Shown here: in pieces, positions 43,682 to 52,882 of the stretch
Layout: every line of letters starts with the position of its first letter
Position numbering within the stretch: position 1 is the first letter of the stretch
NCBI RefSeq assembly: GCF_015694405.1
Contig: NZ_JADQDB010000012.1
Coordinates: forward strand, 20,156 to 84,155
From: Pelagibacterium limicola
GTDB taxonomy: Bacteria; Pseudomonadota; Alphaproteobacteria; Rhizobiales; Devosiaceae
Length of the DNA stretch: 64,000 nucleotides
Direction of reading: 5' to 3'
Notes under the pieces: generated by a model
What the model was told of the DNA's origin: nothing
Seen by the model: only the letters and a program-made list of their open reading frames with translations
The model's database searches: none
Program-made: the position numbers and the translations under genes

Positions 43682-46150
43682 TCAGTCGCGATCGCGCCAG
43701 GCAAGCAAGCGGAGCGCATTGAACACGACGATCAGGGTCGATCCCTCATGGAGCGCCACTGCGGGACCAATGCCGAGCCCGAAGATGGTCGCCGGCACCA
43801 GCAGGGCGACAACGCCGAGGCTGATGAAGACGTTCTGACGGATGATGGCGCGGGTATGCCTGCTCAGACCCACCGCGAAAGGCAAATGCCGCAGGTCATC
43901 GGCCATCAGCGCGACATCCGCCGTCTCCAGCGCCAGGTCGGAGCCCGCCGCGCCCATGGCGATACCAACGGTGGCGTTGGCCATGGCGGGGGCGTCGTTC
44001 ACCCCGTCGCCGACCATCGCGACCGGGCCCTCATTGCGAAGCTTGCGGATTGCGGCCACCTTGTCCTCGGGCATAAGGTCGCCCCAGGCCTCGTCGAGAC
44101 CGACATCCACCGCAATTGCCTTAGCAACGGTGTGGTTGTCGCCCGAGATCATGATCATGCGCGTGATCCCGAGGGAACGTAGGCGCTGGAGCGTCGCGCG
44201 CGCGGCGGGACGCGGCGTATCCATCAGCCCGATGACCCCGAGGTCCCGCCCTCCGTGACGGACCGCCATTATCGTACGCCCGGCCTCGCCCAGTCTTGCG
44301 ACGGCGTCGGCCACGGACTTGTCGAGCGGTGCGACACCGTGCATTCCGAACATGTCGGCGTTGCCGATCCAGACGGGTGTAGCATCGAGCATCGCGGTCA
44401 CACCACGCCCCGTCAGGCTCTTGAGTTCATGTGCTTCGGATATCTTGCGTCCTGCGAGCTTCTCGCGTCCGTCGCGCACAATCGCGGCGGCCAGAGGATG
44501 GTCACTGAGTTGCTCAACCGCGACGGCAACGGAGAGAAGTTCCTCCTCTGACACGCCCTGGGCAGGCACGATATCGGTGATGCGGGGGCGTCCTTCGGTG
44601 AGCGTGCCGGTCTTATCGAAGGCGATCGCGCTCAGCGATCCGAGGTTTTCAAGCGGCGCACCGCCCTTGATCAGCACGCCGCCGCGCGCTGCACGGGCAA
44701 CACCCGACAGCACCGCGCTCGGGGTCGCTATGGCAAGCGCGCAGGGGCTCGCCGCCACCAGCACCGCCATGGCGCGATAGAAGCTGTCGGCGAACGGCTC
44801 GTCGATGAGCAGGGGGGCGAAAAGCAGGCCGACGGCGAGCGCCAGCACACAGGGCACAAAGATACGCTCGAACTTGTTTGTGAAGCGTTGGGTGGGCGAC
44901 TTCTGCGTTTCCGCCTCGCTCACCAATTGCACGACCTTGGCAAGCGCGCTTTCGGATGAAAGGCGTGTCACCTCGACCTCGATCGCGCCCGCTCCGTTGA
45001 TCGTTCCGGCGAACACGCACGAATCCGCATCGACCGAATTCGGCTGTGCACGGGCCGCGGCCGGGTCCTCGACCGGCCGCTTGTCGACGGGGATGCTTTC
45101 GCCGGTGACCGGAGCCTGATCGATGCTGGATGTACCCCGGACCAGAAAGCCGTCGGTGGCAAGCCGTTCGTTGGGACGAATGACGACTAGATCGCCAACA
45201 ACAAGATCTTCGACGGGCACCTCGCGCGTCTCGCCATCGCGGCGCACGGTGGCCGTGCGTGGTGCAAGCTTGGCCAGGGCGTCGATCGCCTGGCGCGCCC
45301 GTCCCATGGCGTAATGTTCGAGCGCATGCCCGAGACTGAACAAGAACAGGAGCAGCGCGCCCTCCGCCCAGGCGCCGAGCGTTGCCGCGCCGGCGGCAGC
45401 GACCAGCATGAGCGTGTCGATCTCGAACTTCCGCATGCGGAGATTGTCGAACGCCTCGCGCAGCGTATAGAAGCCACCGAAGAAATAGGCGCCGACATAC
45501 AGGGCCGTCGGCAGCCAGTCGGGGGCCAAAGCCGACAGTTTGTCGATGCCAAAGCCACCAACCAGCAGCGCGCCGCAAACGAGCGAGAAGATCAGTTCGG
45601 TGTTCGGCCCCAAAAGGCCGCCATGGGCATGCGAATGATCGTGAGTATCATGGTCGTGATCCGTACGAGCATCCTTGGTGGCCTTCTGGTGCGCTGCAGC
45701 CGACTTTTCGAGAGAAACCCCCATTTCTGCCAGCGCGTCGAGGATCGCCTGTTCCGACCCTTGCCTGCGGTCGAACTCGACCCGTACCAGACCGGCAGCA
45801 TCGGCGTCCGCCTCCAGAACGCCCGGCAAGGTGCGCAGGCCATCGGCGACAGTACGCGCGCGGCGCTGATGGCCGATCCCATCGACTTTCCAGAGCAGAT
45901 GCGCGAAACGCTTGGTGATAGCGGCACCGGCCGCCTGGACGATCTCGCGGATACGGGACAGGGGCAGTATGTCGGGATCATAGTGAATGCAGAGCTTCGC
46001 CTCCGCTGCGTCGTTGCCCGAGATCACATGCGCCTTCTCGACTCCTTCCCGTCCTTCCAGATCGGCGAACAAACGTCCCACGCAGGCATCCGAAGCATCG
46101 AGAACCTCCGGCAGCACGACCGGTATGTCGAGTTGAAGCGTCCGGGTCAT
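43682..46150 (-). CDS. heavy-metal P1B-type ATPase with SPC motif and degenerate metal-binding domains
   Basis: 822 residues. Two N-terminal heavy-metal-associated folds (about 1-75 and 80-150) have lost their CxxC pairs; a His/Asp-rich linker (DHDHDTHDHSHAH, near 167) follows. The catalytic core has TGES near 356, the transmembrane motif SPC near 468, phosphorylated D in DKTGTLTEG near 510, and HEGS near 801 in the last membrane region. SPC plus HEG-type motif fits subclass P1B-4 (Co2+, Fe2+ or Zn2+ export) better than CPC-type ZntA/CadA. Divergent from its likely MerR regulator. Confidence 0.88.
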   Translation of the reverse strand: MTRTLQLDIPVVLPEVLDASDACVGRLFADLEGREGVEKAHVISGNDAAEAKLCIHYDPDILPLSRIREIVQAAGAAITKRFAHLLWKVDGIGHQRRARTVADGLRTLPGVLEADADAAGLVRVEFDRRQGSEQAILDALAEMGVSLEKSAAAHQKATKDARTDHDHDTHDHSHAHGGLLGPNTELIFSLVCGALLVGGFGIDKLSALAPDWLPTALYVGAYFFGGFYTLREAFDNLRMRKFEIDTLMLVAAAGAATLGAWAEGALLLFLFSLGHALEHYAMGRARQAIDALAKLAPRTATVRRDGETREVPVEDLVVGDLVVIRPNERLATDGFLVRGTSSIDQAPVTGESIPVDKRPVEDPAAARAQPNSVDADSCVFAGTINGAGAIEVEVTRLSSESALAKVVQLVSEAETQKSPTQRFTNKFERIFVPCVLALAVGLLFAPLLIDEPFADSFYRAMAVLVAASPCALAIATPSAVLSGVARAARGGVLIKGGAPLENLGSLSAIAFDKTGTLTEGRPRITDIVPAQGVSEEELLSVAVAVEQLSDHPLAAAIVRDGREKLAGRKISEAHELKSLTGRGVTAMLDATPVWIGNADMFGMHGVAPLDKSVADAVARLGEAGRTIMAVRHGGRDLGVIGLMDTPRPAARATLQRLRSLGITRMIMISGDNHTVAKAIAVDVGLDEAWGDLMPEDKVAAIRKLRNEGPVAMVGDGVNDAPAMANATVGIAMGAAGSDLALETADVALMADDLRHLPFAVGLSRHTRAIIRQNVFISLGVVALLVPATIFGLGIGPAVALHEGSTLIVVFNALRLLAWRDRD

Positions 46151-46200
46151 CGAATCTCTTCCTGATGGCTGGATGGAGAGGGTGTGCCTCCTGAAGCTGT

Positions 46201-46229
46201 GCTACATCCTCTAGCCACCAGAGGAGCAA
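46201..46229 (-). promoter_or_regulatory. MerR-type promoter/operator of the metal ATPase
   Basis: On the minus strand a -35 TTGCTC (46224-46229) and a -10-like TGTAGC/TAGCAC are separated by a long spacer holding the inverted repeat CCTCT-N7-AGAGG (46208-46224). The core GGTGGCTAGAGG resembles CadR/PbrR operators, where the long spacer needs MerR-protein distortion to be used. Confidence 0.68.
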
Positions 46230-46236
46230 GGCAAAA

Positions 46237-46692
46237 ATGCAGACACGAAGCTATGCCATCGGCGAAGCGGCAAAGGAGAGCGGCGTCAAGTTGCCGGCCA
46301 TCCGCTACTATGAGGACATCGGGCTGTTGCCGAAGATCGCGCGCAGCGATGGCAACCGGCGCTTCTTCGAAGAGGCAGATATCAACCGACTCTCCTTCAT
46401 CCGCCACGCGCGGGAACTCGGCTTCGACGTCGAGGCTATTCGCACATTGCTGCGACTGCAGGACGACCCCGATCAGTCCTGCGCGAGTGCCGACGCCATC
46501 GCCAGGGCGCAACTCGGCGACGTGGAGAAGCGGATCACAAGCCTCAACCTCCTCCGCGCGGAGCTGGAAAAGATGGTGCGGGACTGCGCCACCGGCCGCA
46601 TCGGCGACTGTCGTGTCATCGAGACGCTGGCCGATCGCAGCCACGATCATGGTCGCCTCGTCGACCCCTTAACAAAGGGTGCTCACAGCTAG
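46237..46692 (+). CDS. MerR-family metal-responsive regulator (ZntR/CadR-like)
   Basis: 151 residues. MerR helix-turn-helix at the N-terminus (YAIGEAAKESGVKLPAIRYYEDIGLL), dimerisation helix, and metal-site Cys: C81 or so in DQSCASADAIA, then DCATGRIGDC and a trailing HDHGR near the end. This Cys/His arrangement fits Zn/Cd/Pb/Co sensors. Start ATG has a GGAG-rich site inside the operator region. Divergent from the ATPase and expected to activate it when metal is in excess. Confidence 0.88.
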   Translation: MQTRSYAIGEAAKESGVKLPAIRYYEDIGLLPKIARSDGNRRFFEEADINRLSFIRHARELGFDVEAIRTLLRLQDDPDQSCASADAIARAQLGDVEKRITSLNLLRAELEKMVRDCATGRIGDCRVIETLADRSHDHGRLVDPLTKGAHS

Positions 46693-46740
46693 GCACGATT
46701 GCAACGGACTGGTGTTCGGGCCCCATACCGCAAAGGATCC

Positions 46741-46900
46741 TGTCGCCGCACCGCGGCATCAGTGAAGGTCTCGAAGAAACCCAGTTCGGCATAGCCGGCC
46801 TTGTTGACCAGCACGTCGATCGCGCCGAACCGCTCGAAGGTCTGGGCGGCAACTGAGTGCGCGGCGACGGGGTCGGTGATGTCGAGCGCGCAGATGCCGC
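46741..46900 (-). pseudogene. fragment of a short-chain dehydrogenase/reductase
   Basis: About 53 codons on the minus strand read LDITDPVAAHSVAAQT, then FGAIDVLVNKAGYAELGFFE, the middle of an SDR including the V-N-x-A-G structural motif (here with K in place of N). Neither the Rossmann GxxxGxG start nor the YxxxK catalytic pair is present. Remnant between the MerR and HEAT-repeat genes. Confidence 0.72.
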
Positions 46901-46963
46901 CCCTTTACAATCGTTCATTCACATTTCGAAATTTTTCAGGAGCTACAACAAAATAAGCGGGCG

Positions 46964-47500
46964 CTAGCCCTGCCCTTCCCTCGCACTTCCGATGAGGCGG
47001 CCAAGGAGTTTCCGAGCACGCGCTTTCATAGCGGGGCTGCCGGTTTGGAGAGTATCTGCCAGCACTTCCTTCAGTCGTCCGCGATGGGCTGGATCGTCCT
47101 GCACAAGCTCCGCTAACGCCTGCATGGCGAAGACCTTCACAATCTTGCTGGTGTCGTTCAGGTAATCGAACATGGTCCGAACCGCCGCCCGGCGCTCGGC
47201 GGGGCCGAGTGGCAGGCGCGGAAGCATCTGCGCCAGATGCCAGCGCACCTCCTGCTGGGTGGCGCTCGCCGCAAGTTCGAGCAGTGTCTTCTTATGCGGC
47301 CAAAGCCATTCGGGATGGATCGCCGATACTTTTTCGGCAACGTCCGCACACCGCATCCGAATAAGGGGATCGGCAGCAGACAGGCCGTTAACGATCTCAG
47401 CCAGTTTTGCCGGATTTGACAGTACCTGCTGAGTCACGAGCCCGGCATTGCCGATCGACCGACGATCGCCACCCGCCAATTGATTGAGAAACGCGCTCAT
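46964..47500 (-). CDS. HEAT-repeat protein, function unknown
   Basis: 178 residues from ATG 47500; upstream residues to 47602 look non-coding. The sequence is almost entirely paired helices of HEAT type, about 35-40 residues each (DPLIRMRCADVAEKV, EVRWHLAQMLPRLPL, TSKIVKVFAMQALAELV, SPAMKARARKLLGRL). Such proteins bind other proteins; similar short ones occur as orphan genes near metal or resistance loci. No partner is evident. Confidence 0.7.
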   Translation of the reverse strand: MSAFLNQLAGGDRRSIGNAGLVTQQVLSNPAKLAEIVNGLSAADPLIRMRCADVAEKVSAIHPEWLWPHKKTLLELAASATQQEVRWHLAQMLPRLPLGPAERRAAVRTMFDYLNDTSKIVKVFAMQALAELVQDDPAHRGRLKEVLADTLQTGSPAMKARARKLLGRLIGSAREGQG

Positions 47501-48139
47501 GCCCGCTCTGCGGAGCCGACAGATGCTCCCTTCGCCGCGGCTCCGATGCCCCACGCGACGATTGGGATGAGGAGATAGCGCCGCCCAACCTCGTTGAGAC
47601 AAAGCAGGAATGGCATTTCAAGAACGTCACAAGCACGCCGAGGTCGAGAACGAGTTTGACTGCGCGCCAGTGGAGCCTCAGCGCCAATCTAGATACGGAC
47701 CAGGCGACGATACGGCGCAATGCCACCGCAAGCAACACCACGCCGACTAGACCCCAAATTACATCCATGATTGACTTGACATAGGCTATGAAACGACCAG
47801 CCGGCATGTACGGTCAAATAAGGGAATGGAAGCCAGGATCGGACGAACCCTGTCAAGAAACCCAGCAAGGCCGTGCGAAGTGCCACTACGCCACGCACGG
47901 TACCGCTCCATTTTTGATAGGGCGTGGCCGCAAGATGCTCGACATCGGAAATCGGCAGCGGGGACTTTGATCTCTATCAACGCGCTCCGTCCTCGTAGCA
48001 AAGACTCTTGTCACAACCCTGGCTGGCTTCGCCTCTGTCCGCAGCAGGTTACCCCTTGACTCAAGGTCGCTACGCGTCGGCGCCATCGCACAATGGATAC
48101 AATCGATGCCCTCCTCGACGGAGCGCATCGAAATGGATT
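47501..48139. other. 640-base gap with decayed sequence
   Basis: Several short minus-strand frames (for example 47397-47807, with a hydrophobic VVLLAVALRRIVAW segment) but none recognisable. A 13-base perfect palindrome CCTTGACTCAAGG is at 48054-48066. Together with the recombinase remnant next door this looks like eroded mobile DNA. Confidence 0.45.
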
Positions 48140-48420
48140 TCTCGCTCAATTGGTAGCAGCAGATCCTCCTCCCAAAGCCGTGCCGACCACCGATTCACGG
48201 CAACGCGAACGTTGAGTTGGACCGCCGACCTACTCGGCGCGCGAAGAAGGCGGCAAAGCTAGCGGAAGCACTTAATCGCCCCCTCTAAAGACCGGAGGCG
48301 GCCAAGGCCTTGCGCATGCCGATTGCGAAGTTTGTGCAGATACCAGGACCGGAACGCGGGGAAATCTAAATCACGCTGCACGGCGAACCGAGCACGATCC
48401 TAGACTGGATGGAAGGCCAA
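48140..48420 (+). pseudogene. decayed large serine recombinase, C-terminal part
   Basis: The frame starting GCG at 48241 reads AKKAAKLAEALNRP, a stop, RPEAAKALRMPIAK, then PGPERGEI, a second stop, and ITLHGEPSTILDW. This matches the C-terminus of resolvase/invertase-type large serine recombinases (EALNRP...EAxEALRxLI...GPERGEI...LHGELxxIL). Upstream, QLVAADPPP in another frame matches the preceding helix. At least two stops and a frameshift: not functional. Lies 66 bases from the tRNA-Met 3' end and marks an old integration. Confidence 0.72.
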
Positions 48421-48437
48421 GCCGTTGGACCGGTACC

Positions 48438-48478
48438 AAAAAACAGACACCCCCGGAGGGCATTCCTCGGGAGTGTCG
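48438..48478 (-). terminator. terminator of the tRNA-fMet gene
   Basis: On the minus strand GACACTCCCGAG pairs with CTCCGGGGGTGTC, followed by TGTTTTTTGG. It begins eight bases beyond the CCA end of the tRNA gene. Confidence 0.8.
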
Positions 48479-48483
48479 GTATC

Positions 48484-48562
<79 letters not shown>

Positions 48563-48611
48563 TCAATGTCGCTAAACTGTGGCTCTTGGGCGAACCGCTT
48601 GGACGGCTGCC

Positions 48612-48640
48612 TATATAGGGGGGGATTTCCGGTTTGGAAA
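48612..48640 (-). promoter_or_regulatory. probable promoter of tRNA-fMet
   Basis: On the minus strand TTTCCA (48635-48640), 17 bases, TATATA (48612-48617). It is about 50 bases upstream of the tRNA 5' end. The -35 matches 4 of 6. Confidence 0.45.
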
Positions 48641-48751
48641 CCCCTCACGGCGCTCCGGGTGACATTTTTTTGACGCCCGTGGCATCGGCGGTTAAACAGA
48701 GCCACGCGCCGCGCTTCTGCGGCGAGCGACAGCAAAAAAGAGGCAGGACCA

Positions 48752-49786
48752 ATGGAGAGGCGCGAACTGGGGCGCACCGGGATTTCCGTGACCCGGATAT
48801 GTCTGGGCACGATGACTTGGGGCGAGCAGAACACCGAGGCCGACGCGTTCGCGCAGCTCGATTACGCGGTTGATCACGGCGTCAACTTCCTCGACACCGC
48901 CGAGCTCTATTCCACCCCGGGGCGCGCCGAAACCCAGGGATCCACCGAGCGCATCATTGGCAATTGGCTCAGCCAGCGCGGACGGCGGGACGATATCGTC
49001 ATTGCCAGCAAGATCGCCGGGCCTGGAAATGCCTGGATTCGCGGCGGCGCCAAAATCGATGCGGAACAGATCGTAGTCGCGCTCGATCAAAACCTTGCGC
49101 GTCTCAAGTCCGATTATATCGATCTCTACCAGCTCCATTGGCCCAACCGCCGCCACTACAATTTCGACAAATCCTGGGAATTCGAGCCCTTTGGGCAGAA
49201 CCGCGCCGAGATCGGGGACAACCTGCTCGAAGTGCTCGGCGCACTCCATGCGCAGGTTAAGGCCGGAAAAATCCGTGCCATCGGCGTGTCCAACGAGACG
49301 GCCTGGGGCTTGATGCAGTATCTGCAGCTCTCGGAAATCCACGGCCTTGTCCGCATGGCCTCAATCCAGAACGAATATAACCTCCTGCGCCGCCACTTTG
49401 ATCTCGACCTTGCGGAAGTCAGCTATTTCGAGGACGTCTCGCTTCTGGCTTACTCCCCACTAGCCGCCGGAATGCTGAGCGGAAAATACCTCGACGGCGC
49501 AATGCCTGAAGGGACACGCGGTGCCTTGGGCAACATGTGGCGGCTCAATCCCAATTCGGATCAGGCAACCGCTGCCTATGTGTCGCTGGCGCGCAAGCAT
49601 GAACTTGACCCCTGCCAGATGGCGCTTGCCTGGTGCCTTTCACGACCCTTCATGACCTCGATCATCATCGGTGCCACCAATATGGAACAGCTTCGGTCAG
49701 ATATCGGCTCGATTGACGTAGTCCTCCCCGGCGAAGTGGTGGAAGGCATAGATGCCATCCACCGCCGCTTCCCGCGAACGGTCTGA
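48752..49786 (+). CDS. aldo/keto reductase (Tas-like)
   Basis: 344 residues. TIM-barrel AKR with the catalytic tetrad visible: D51/Y56 region NFLDTAELYS near 47, K near 85 (VIASKIAGPGNAW) and H in YIDLYQLHWP near 130; the NADPH-binding end includes IIIGATNMEQLRSDI near 306. Length and the RAETQGSTERIIGNWL insertion fit the Tas/YajO group. Substrate unknown. AGAGGCAGG-type ribosome site precedes ATG 48752. Monocistronic. Confidence 0.9.
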   Translation: MERRELGRTGISVTRICLGTMTWGEQNTEADAFAQLDYAVDHGVNFLDTAELYSTPGRAETQGSTERIIGNWLSQRGRRDDIVIASKIAGPGNAWIRGGAKIDAEQIVVALDQNLARLKSDYIDLYQLHWPNRRHYNFDKSWEFEPFGQNRAEIGDNLLEVLGALHAQVKAGKIRAIGVSNETAWGLMQYLQLSEIHGLVRMASIQNEYNLLRRHFDLDLAEVSYFEDVSLLAYSPLAAGMLSGKYLDGAMPEGTRGALGNMWRLNPNSDQATAAYVSLARKHELDPCQMALAWCLSRPFMTSIIIGATNMEQLRSDIGSIDVVLPGEVVEGIDAIHRRFPRTV

Positions 49787-49877
49787 AGCGCCCCGGGCAT
49801 AAACCCGCCCAAGACCCAAGCCACTCTTCGGCCAAGCCCAAGCCGGATGCTCTCAACGTCGTTCGAGCAATGACCAA

Positions 49878-49906
49878 TTGACTGAAAAAGTCATTGCATG
49901 TATATC
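49878..49906 (+). promoter_or_regulatory. promoter and palindromic operator of the TetR gene
   Basis: -35 TTGACT (49878-49883), 17-base spacer, -10 TATATC (49901-49906). A perfect palindrome TGACT-GAAAA-AGTCA (49879-49893) covers the -35 and spacer. The transcript should begin at about 49912-49914, right at the ATG 49913, so the mRNA is probably leaderless. Confidence 0.6.
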
Positions 49907-49912
49907 GCGACG

Positions 49913-50521
49913 ATGGCACGCCATTTTTCAAATGCCGAACGCGAGACCATCCGGACGCAATTGTTGGCCGCCGGGCTGGAGCGCTTCACGCGACACGGCT
50001 TGCGGGGCCTCCGGATCGAGGATGTCTGCCGCGATATCGGCATCGCAAAGGGGAGCTTTTACAGCTTCTTTCCCCACAAGGAGGCGCTGTTTCTCGCTAT
50101 CGCCGATGACCGCGACCAGGCGCACAAGGCAGAAATTCTCTCAACGCTGGAGCGCACCACCGGCACGGCTTCAGAGCGCGCCGTCCGGTTTTTCGATTTG
50201 ATGGTGGAAAAGCTCCGATCCGATCCGCTTATCGCCATTGTCTCCGTCCCCGAGGATCTCGCCGCCATTATGCGCAGAATGCCACCCGAACGCGTTGCCC
50301 ACGAAGCGGAAAAGGACGAGGTCTTCATGCTCGCCTTTTGCGAAAACTTGCGCACCCAGGGCTTGGGAACGGTGCCGGATGCCCGAGCGATTACCGGCAT
50401 CCTAGGGCTACTGGTTTCGCTCGTTCTTCAAAAAGCCCTGATGAGCGAGGACATGTTCGAGATCAGCGTCGCGCTATTGCGCGAACTGTTCGTCCTCAAG
50501 GTGACGGGGCAGGCTTCATGA
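49913..50521 (+). CDS. TetR-family transcriptional regulator
   Basis: 202 residues. Helix-turn-helix near residues 25-45 (IEDVCRDIGIAKGSFYSFFPHKEAL). ATG 49913 was preferred to ATG 49898, because the latter lies in the -10 region of a good promoter. It overlaps the following ABC ATPase gene by four bases (ATGA), so it heads an exporter operon and most likely represses it together with itself through the palindrome at 49879. Confidence 0.88.
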   Translation: MARHFSNAERETIRTQLLAAGLERFTRHGLRGLRIEDVCRDIGIAKGSFYSFFPHKEALFLAIADDRDQAHKAEILSTLERTTGTASERAVRFFDLMVEKLRSDPLIAIVSVPEDLAAIMRRMPPERVAHEAEKDEVFMLAFCENLRTQGLGTVPDARAITGILGLLVSLVLQKALMSEDMFEISVALLRELFVLKVTGQAS

Positions 50522-51369
50522 TCGAAGTCGAGAATTTAGGCTTCACGTATGTTGCCGCGGCGTCACCCGCGCTCGCCGGACTGAGCTTTTCCGTAAAACC
50601 GGGCAGCGTATATGGCCTCCTGGGCCCATCGGGTGCCGGAAAATCGACGACTCAGAAGATCCTGATGGGGCTGTTGGCCGGCTATTCCGGTGTCGCCCGG
50701 GTTTTCGGCACGAGCCCCGGCGCAGGGGGACGCGGTTTCTATCAGCGCATCGGAGTCGGGTTCGAACTGCCCGCGCTCTTCCTGAGGCTTACCGCGCGGG
50801 AAAATCTCGCGCTCTTCGCCGCCCTTTACCAGTCGGCCCCGTTAACGCCGATGGAGGCGCTTGCCGCGGTCGATCTTGCCGACGCCGCCGACATGCGCGT
50901 GGAAGCCTTTTCCAAAGGCATGAAAATGCGGCTCAATCTCTGCCGTGCCCTTCTAAACGACCCGGAACTGCTCTTTCTGGATGAACCGACTTCCGGCCAG
51001 GATCCCGCCCGCGCCCGGCAGACGCGGCAGTTGATCGCGGGCCTCCGCGAGCTAGGCAAGACCGTTTTCCTGACCACGCACAATATGGGCGAAGCCGCCG
51101 AAATCTGCGACCAAGTGGGTTTTCTGGTTGGTGGCAAAATCGCCGTCGAAGGAAAGCCATTCGACCTGATGCGGCAGTACGGCCAGCGTCAGGTGGAGGT
51201 AGTTATCGATGTCAGGGGGAAGACGGCCAAACAAACGTTTCCCATCGAAGGCGTTGGCACAAACCCGCAGTTCCTCGAACTGATCGCTAGCCCGCACCTT
51301 GTGTCCATCCGAACGCTTGAGGCCACGCTGGATGATGTGTTCATTGCCGTGGCGGGGGCGAAGCAATGA
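50518..51369 (+). CDS. ABC exporter ATP-binding protein
   Basis: 283 residues: Walker A GPSGAGKST near residue 38, a signature-like FSKGMKMRLNLCRAL near 130, Walker B LLFLDEPTSGQDPARA near 151, H-loop LTTHNMGEA near 184. The C-terminal 60 residues are the DrrA/CcmA-type extension. With the two downstream membrane proteins it resembles the fluoroquinolone-type export systems of the ABC-2 class. Overlaps its neighbours by ATGA on both sides. Confidence 0.88.
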   Translation: MIEVENLGFTYVAAASPALAGLSFSVKPGSVYGLLGPSGAGKSTTQKILMGLLAGYSGVARVFGTSPGAGGRGFYQRIGVGFELPALFLRLTARENLALFAALYQSAPLTPMEALAAVDLADAADMRVEAFSKGMKMRLNLCRALLNDPELLFLDEPTSGQDPARARQTRQLIAGLRELGKTVFLTTHNMGEAAEICDQVGFLVGGKIAVEGKPFDLMRQYGQRQVEVVIDVRGKTAKQTFPIEGVGTNPQFLELIASPHLVSIRTLEATLDDVFIAVAGAKQ

Positions 51370-52058
51370 GCGTTAAGGCCCTCATTCTCAACGATATGCG
51401 TCTCCAGTGGCGTTACGGAATCCACGCCGCCTATAGCGTTGTGATCCTCCTCTACTGCCTTGCGTTCGCTTTTGGGGGCCGGATGGTTCCCGATTGGCTG
51501 GTAGGAGCGCTGATCTATTCCGATCCTTCGGTCTTGGGCTATTTCTTTCTGGGCGGCGTGATGTTGCTCGAAAAGGGAGAGGGCGTACGGGCAGCGCTTG
51601 CGGTGGCGCCGGTGTCGGCCCAGGACTACCTTCTGGGCAAGGTTGTGACGCTGACGACAATTGCCCTCGTTGCGGTGCTGGCAATGGGCCTTGCCAAATC
51701 GGGACCCGTAAACTGGCTCGTGCTGTTGCTCGCCGTCGCCCTTACATCCATATTCTTCGTCGCTCTAGGCGCCGTCATCGCCCTGCACTTCAAGACGGTC
51801 AATGGCTATCTCTTGGGCTCTGCCGGGCTTCTCACCCCCATTATCCTCCCCGCCGCCGCCGCCTTCCTCGGTCCGATGCCGCCAATCCTGGGCCTTGTGC
51901 CCACAATCGCCCAGCCCAGGCTCGTCCTTGTCTCGCTGGGCTTTGGAACGGCGAGCGCGGTCGACATCATATTCATGCTGGCGGTATGCGCAGCGTCCGC
52001 CACGGGCGCCTTCCTCTGGGCTCGCGACCGACTTGCATCCGAGCTGGGTCGAAAATGA
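51366..52058 (+). CDS. ABC-2 type membrane protein A
   Basis: 230 residues with about six hydrophobic segments (YSVVILLYCLAFAFGG near 20, YFFLGGVMLLEKGEGVRAALAV near 58). The phrase EKGEGVRAALAVAPVS is common in ABC-2 exporter subunits of the Rv2686c-like group. Half of a heterodimeric channel with the next protein. Substrate unknown. Confidence 0.8.
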   Translation: MSVKALILNDMRLQWRYGIHAAYSVVILLYCLAFAFGGRMVPDWLVGALIYSDPSVLGYFFLGGVMLLEKGEGVRAALAVAPVSAQDYLLGKVVTLTTIALVAVLAMGLAKSGPVNWLVLLLAVALTSIFFVALGAVIALHFKTVNGYLLGSAGLLTPIILPAAAAFLGPMPPILGLVPTIAQPRLVLVSLGFGTASAVDIIFMLAVCAASATGAFLWARDRLASELGRK

Positions 52059-52774
52059 GCTCAATTGCACCCTTTGCTGCGCTCGCCCGGGCTGATTTCG
52101 CTAATATCGCGCGAGACCCGCTTCTGGCCGGTGGGGCGGTGATGTCGCTGCTCCCCGCTCTTCTCCTCGCCTTTTTTGGGCACGCTCTCGAAACCTTCGG
52201 GATCGACCAGTTTGGTTATGCAGGTTTTGCCCGCGCCGCCTCCGCATTTGCACTGATGCTGCCGCCTGCACTGCTCGGCTGGATCTTCGGCTTTCTGCTG
52301 ATCGAGGATCGCGACGACGGCGTGCTCTTGGCGCTCGAGATCACCCCGCTCGGAAAAACCGGCTTCATTGCCTACAGGCTCGCCGCCGCTCTCTGTCTCA
52401 CCCTTATCGTTCTGTTCGCGAGCCTACCACTGATACTGCCCGACGAATCGCCAGCTTTTGTGCTGGCGGTCGCGCTGGTCGCCGGGATGCATGCAATGAC
52501 GACATGTCTATTCCTCGTCGGTTTTGCGGCCAATAAAGTCGAGGGACTAGCGCTCACCAAGCTCGTCAACATCGCGATGCTCGCTCCCCTGCTCTCCCTC
52601 GCCCCGGCGCCGTGGCGGTGGATCGGTGGGATTGTACCTCCGTTCTGGATCGGGGAGGCGCTGGGGCTGGGCGCGGACGCGCTTTCCTCTGCCGCCGCGC
52701 TTGGGCTCGGCGTCGGAACATCGGCAGCGCTCATAGCCGTACTGTATTTCAGGGCTCGCAAGCGGCTCGGCTAG
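52055..52774 (+). CDS. ABC-2 type membrane protein B
   Basis: 239 residues, six hydrophobic segments, and the related phrase IEDRDDGVLLALEITPLG near 84, which parallels the EKGEGVRAALAVAPVS stretch of protein A. Start ATG overlaps the stop of protein A. Last gene of the TetR-exporter operon. Confidence 0.8.
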   Translation: MSSIAPFAALARADFANIARDPLLAGGAVMSLLPALLLAFFGHALETFGIDQFGYAGFARAASAFALMLPPALLGWIFGFLLIEDRDDGVLLALEITPLGKTGFIAYRLAAALCLTLIVLFASLPLILPDESPAFVLAVALVAGMHAMTTCLFLVGFAANKVEGLALTKLVNIAMLAPLLSLAPAPWRWIGGIVPPFWIGEALGLGADALSSAAALGLGVGTSAALIAVLYFRARKRLG

Positions 52775-52882
52775 CCCCATACCCGGTGAATAACCGCCCT
52801 CCGACGGTGCGGAGCATTTCCGTGGGCAAGGCAAATCATCTAGACTCATGGACGATGGGTAACGCACCACAAGGGACGCATC

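Noticed and set aside
43399..43719. 106-codon minus-strand frame downstream of the metal ATPase
   Set aside because: Overlaps the ATPase 3' end and has no family resemblance.
47397..47807. Possible small membrane protein overlapping the HEAT-repeat gene
   Set aside because: The first half is hydrophobic, but the second half is a shadow of the HEAT region in another frame and no start signal is evident.
48054..48066. Perfect palindrome CCTTGACTCAAGG as an operator
   Set aside because: No intact regulator or target gene lies next to it; a 13-base palindrome can occur by chance in decayed DNA.
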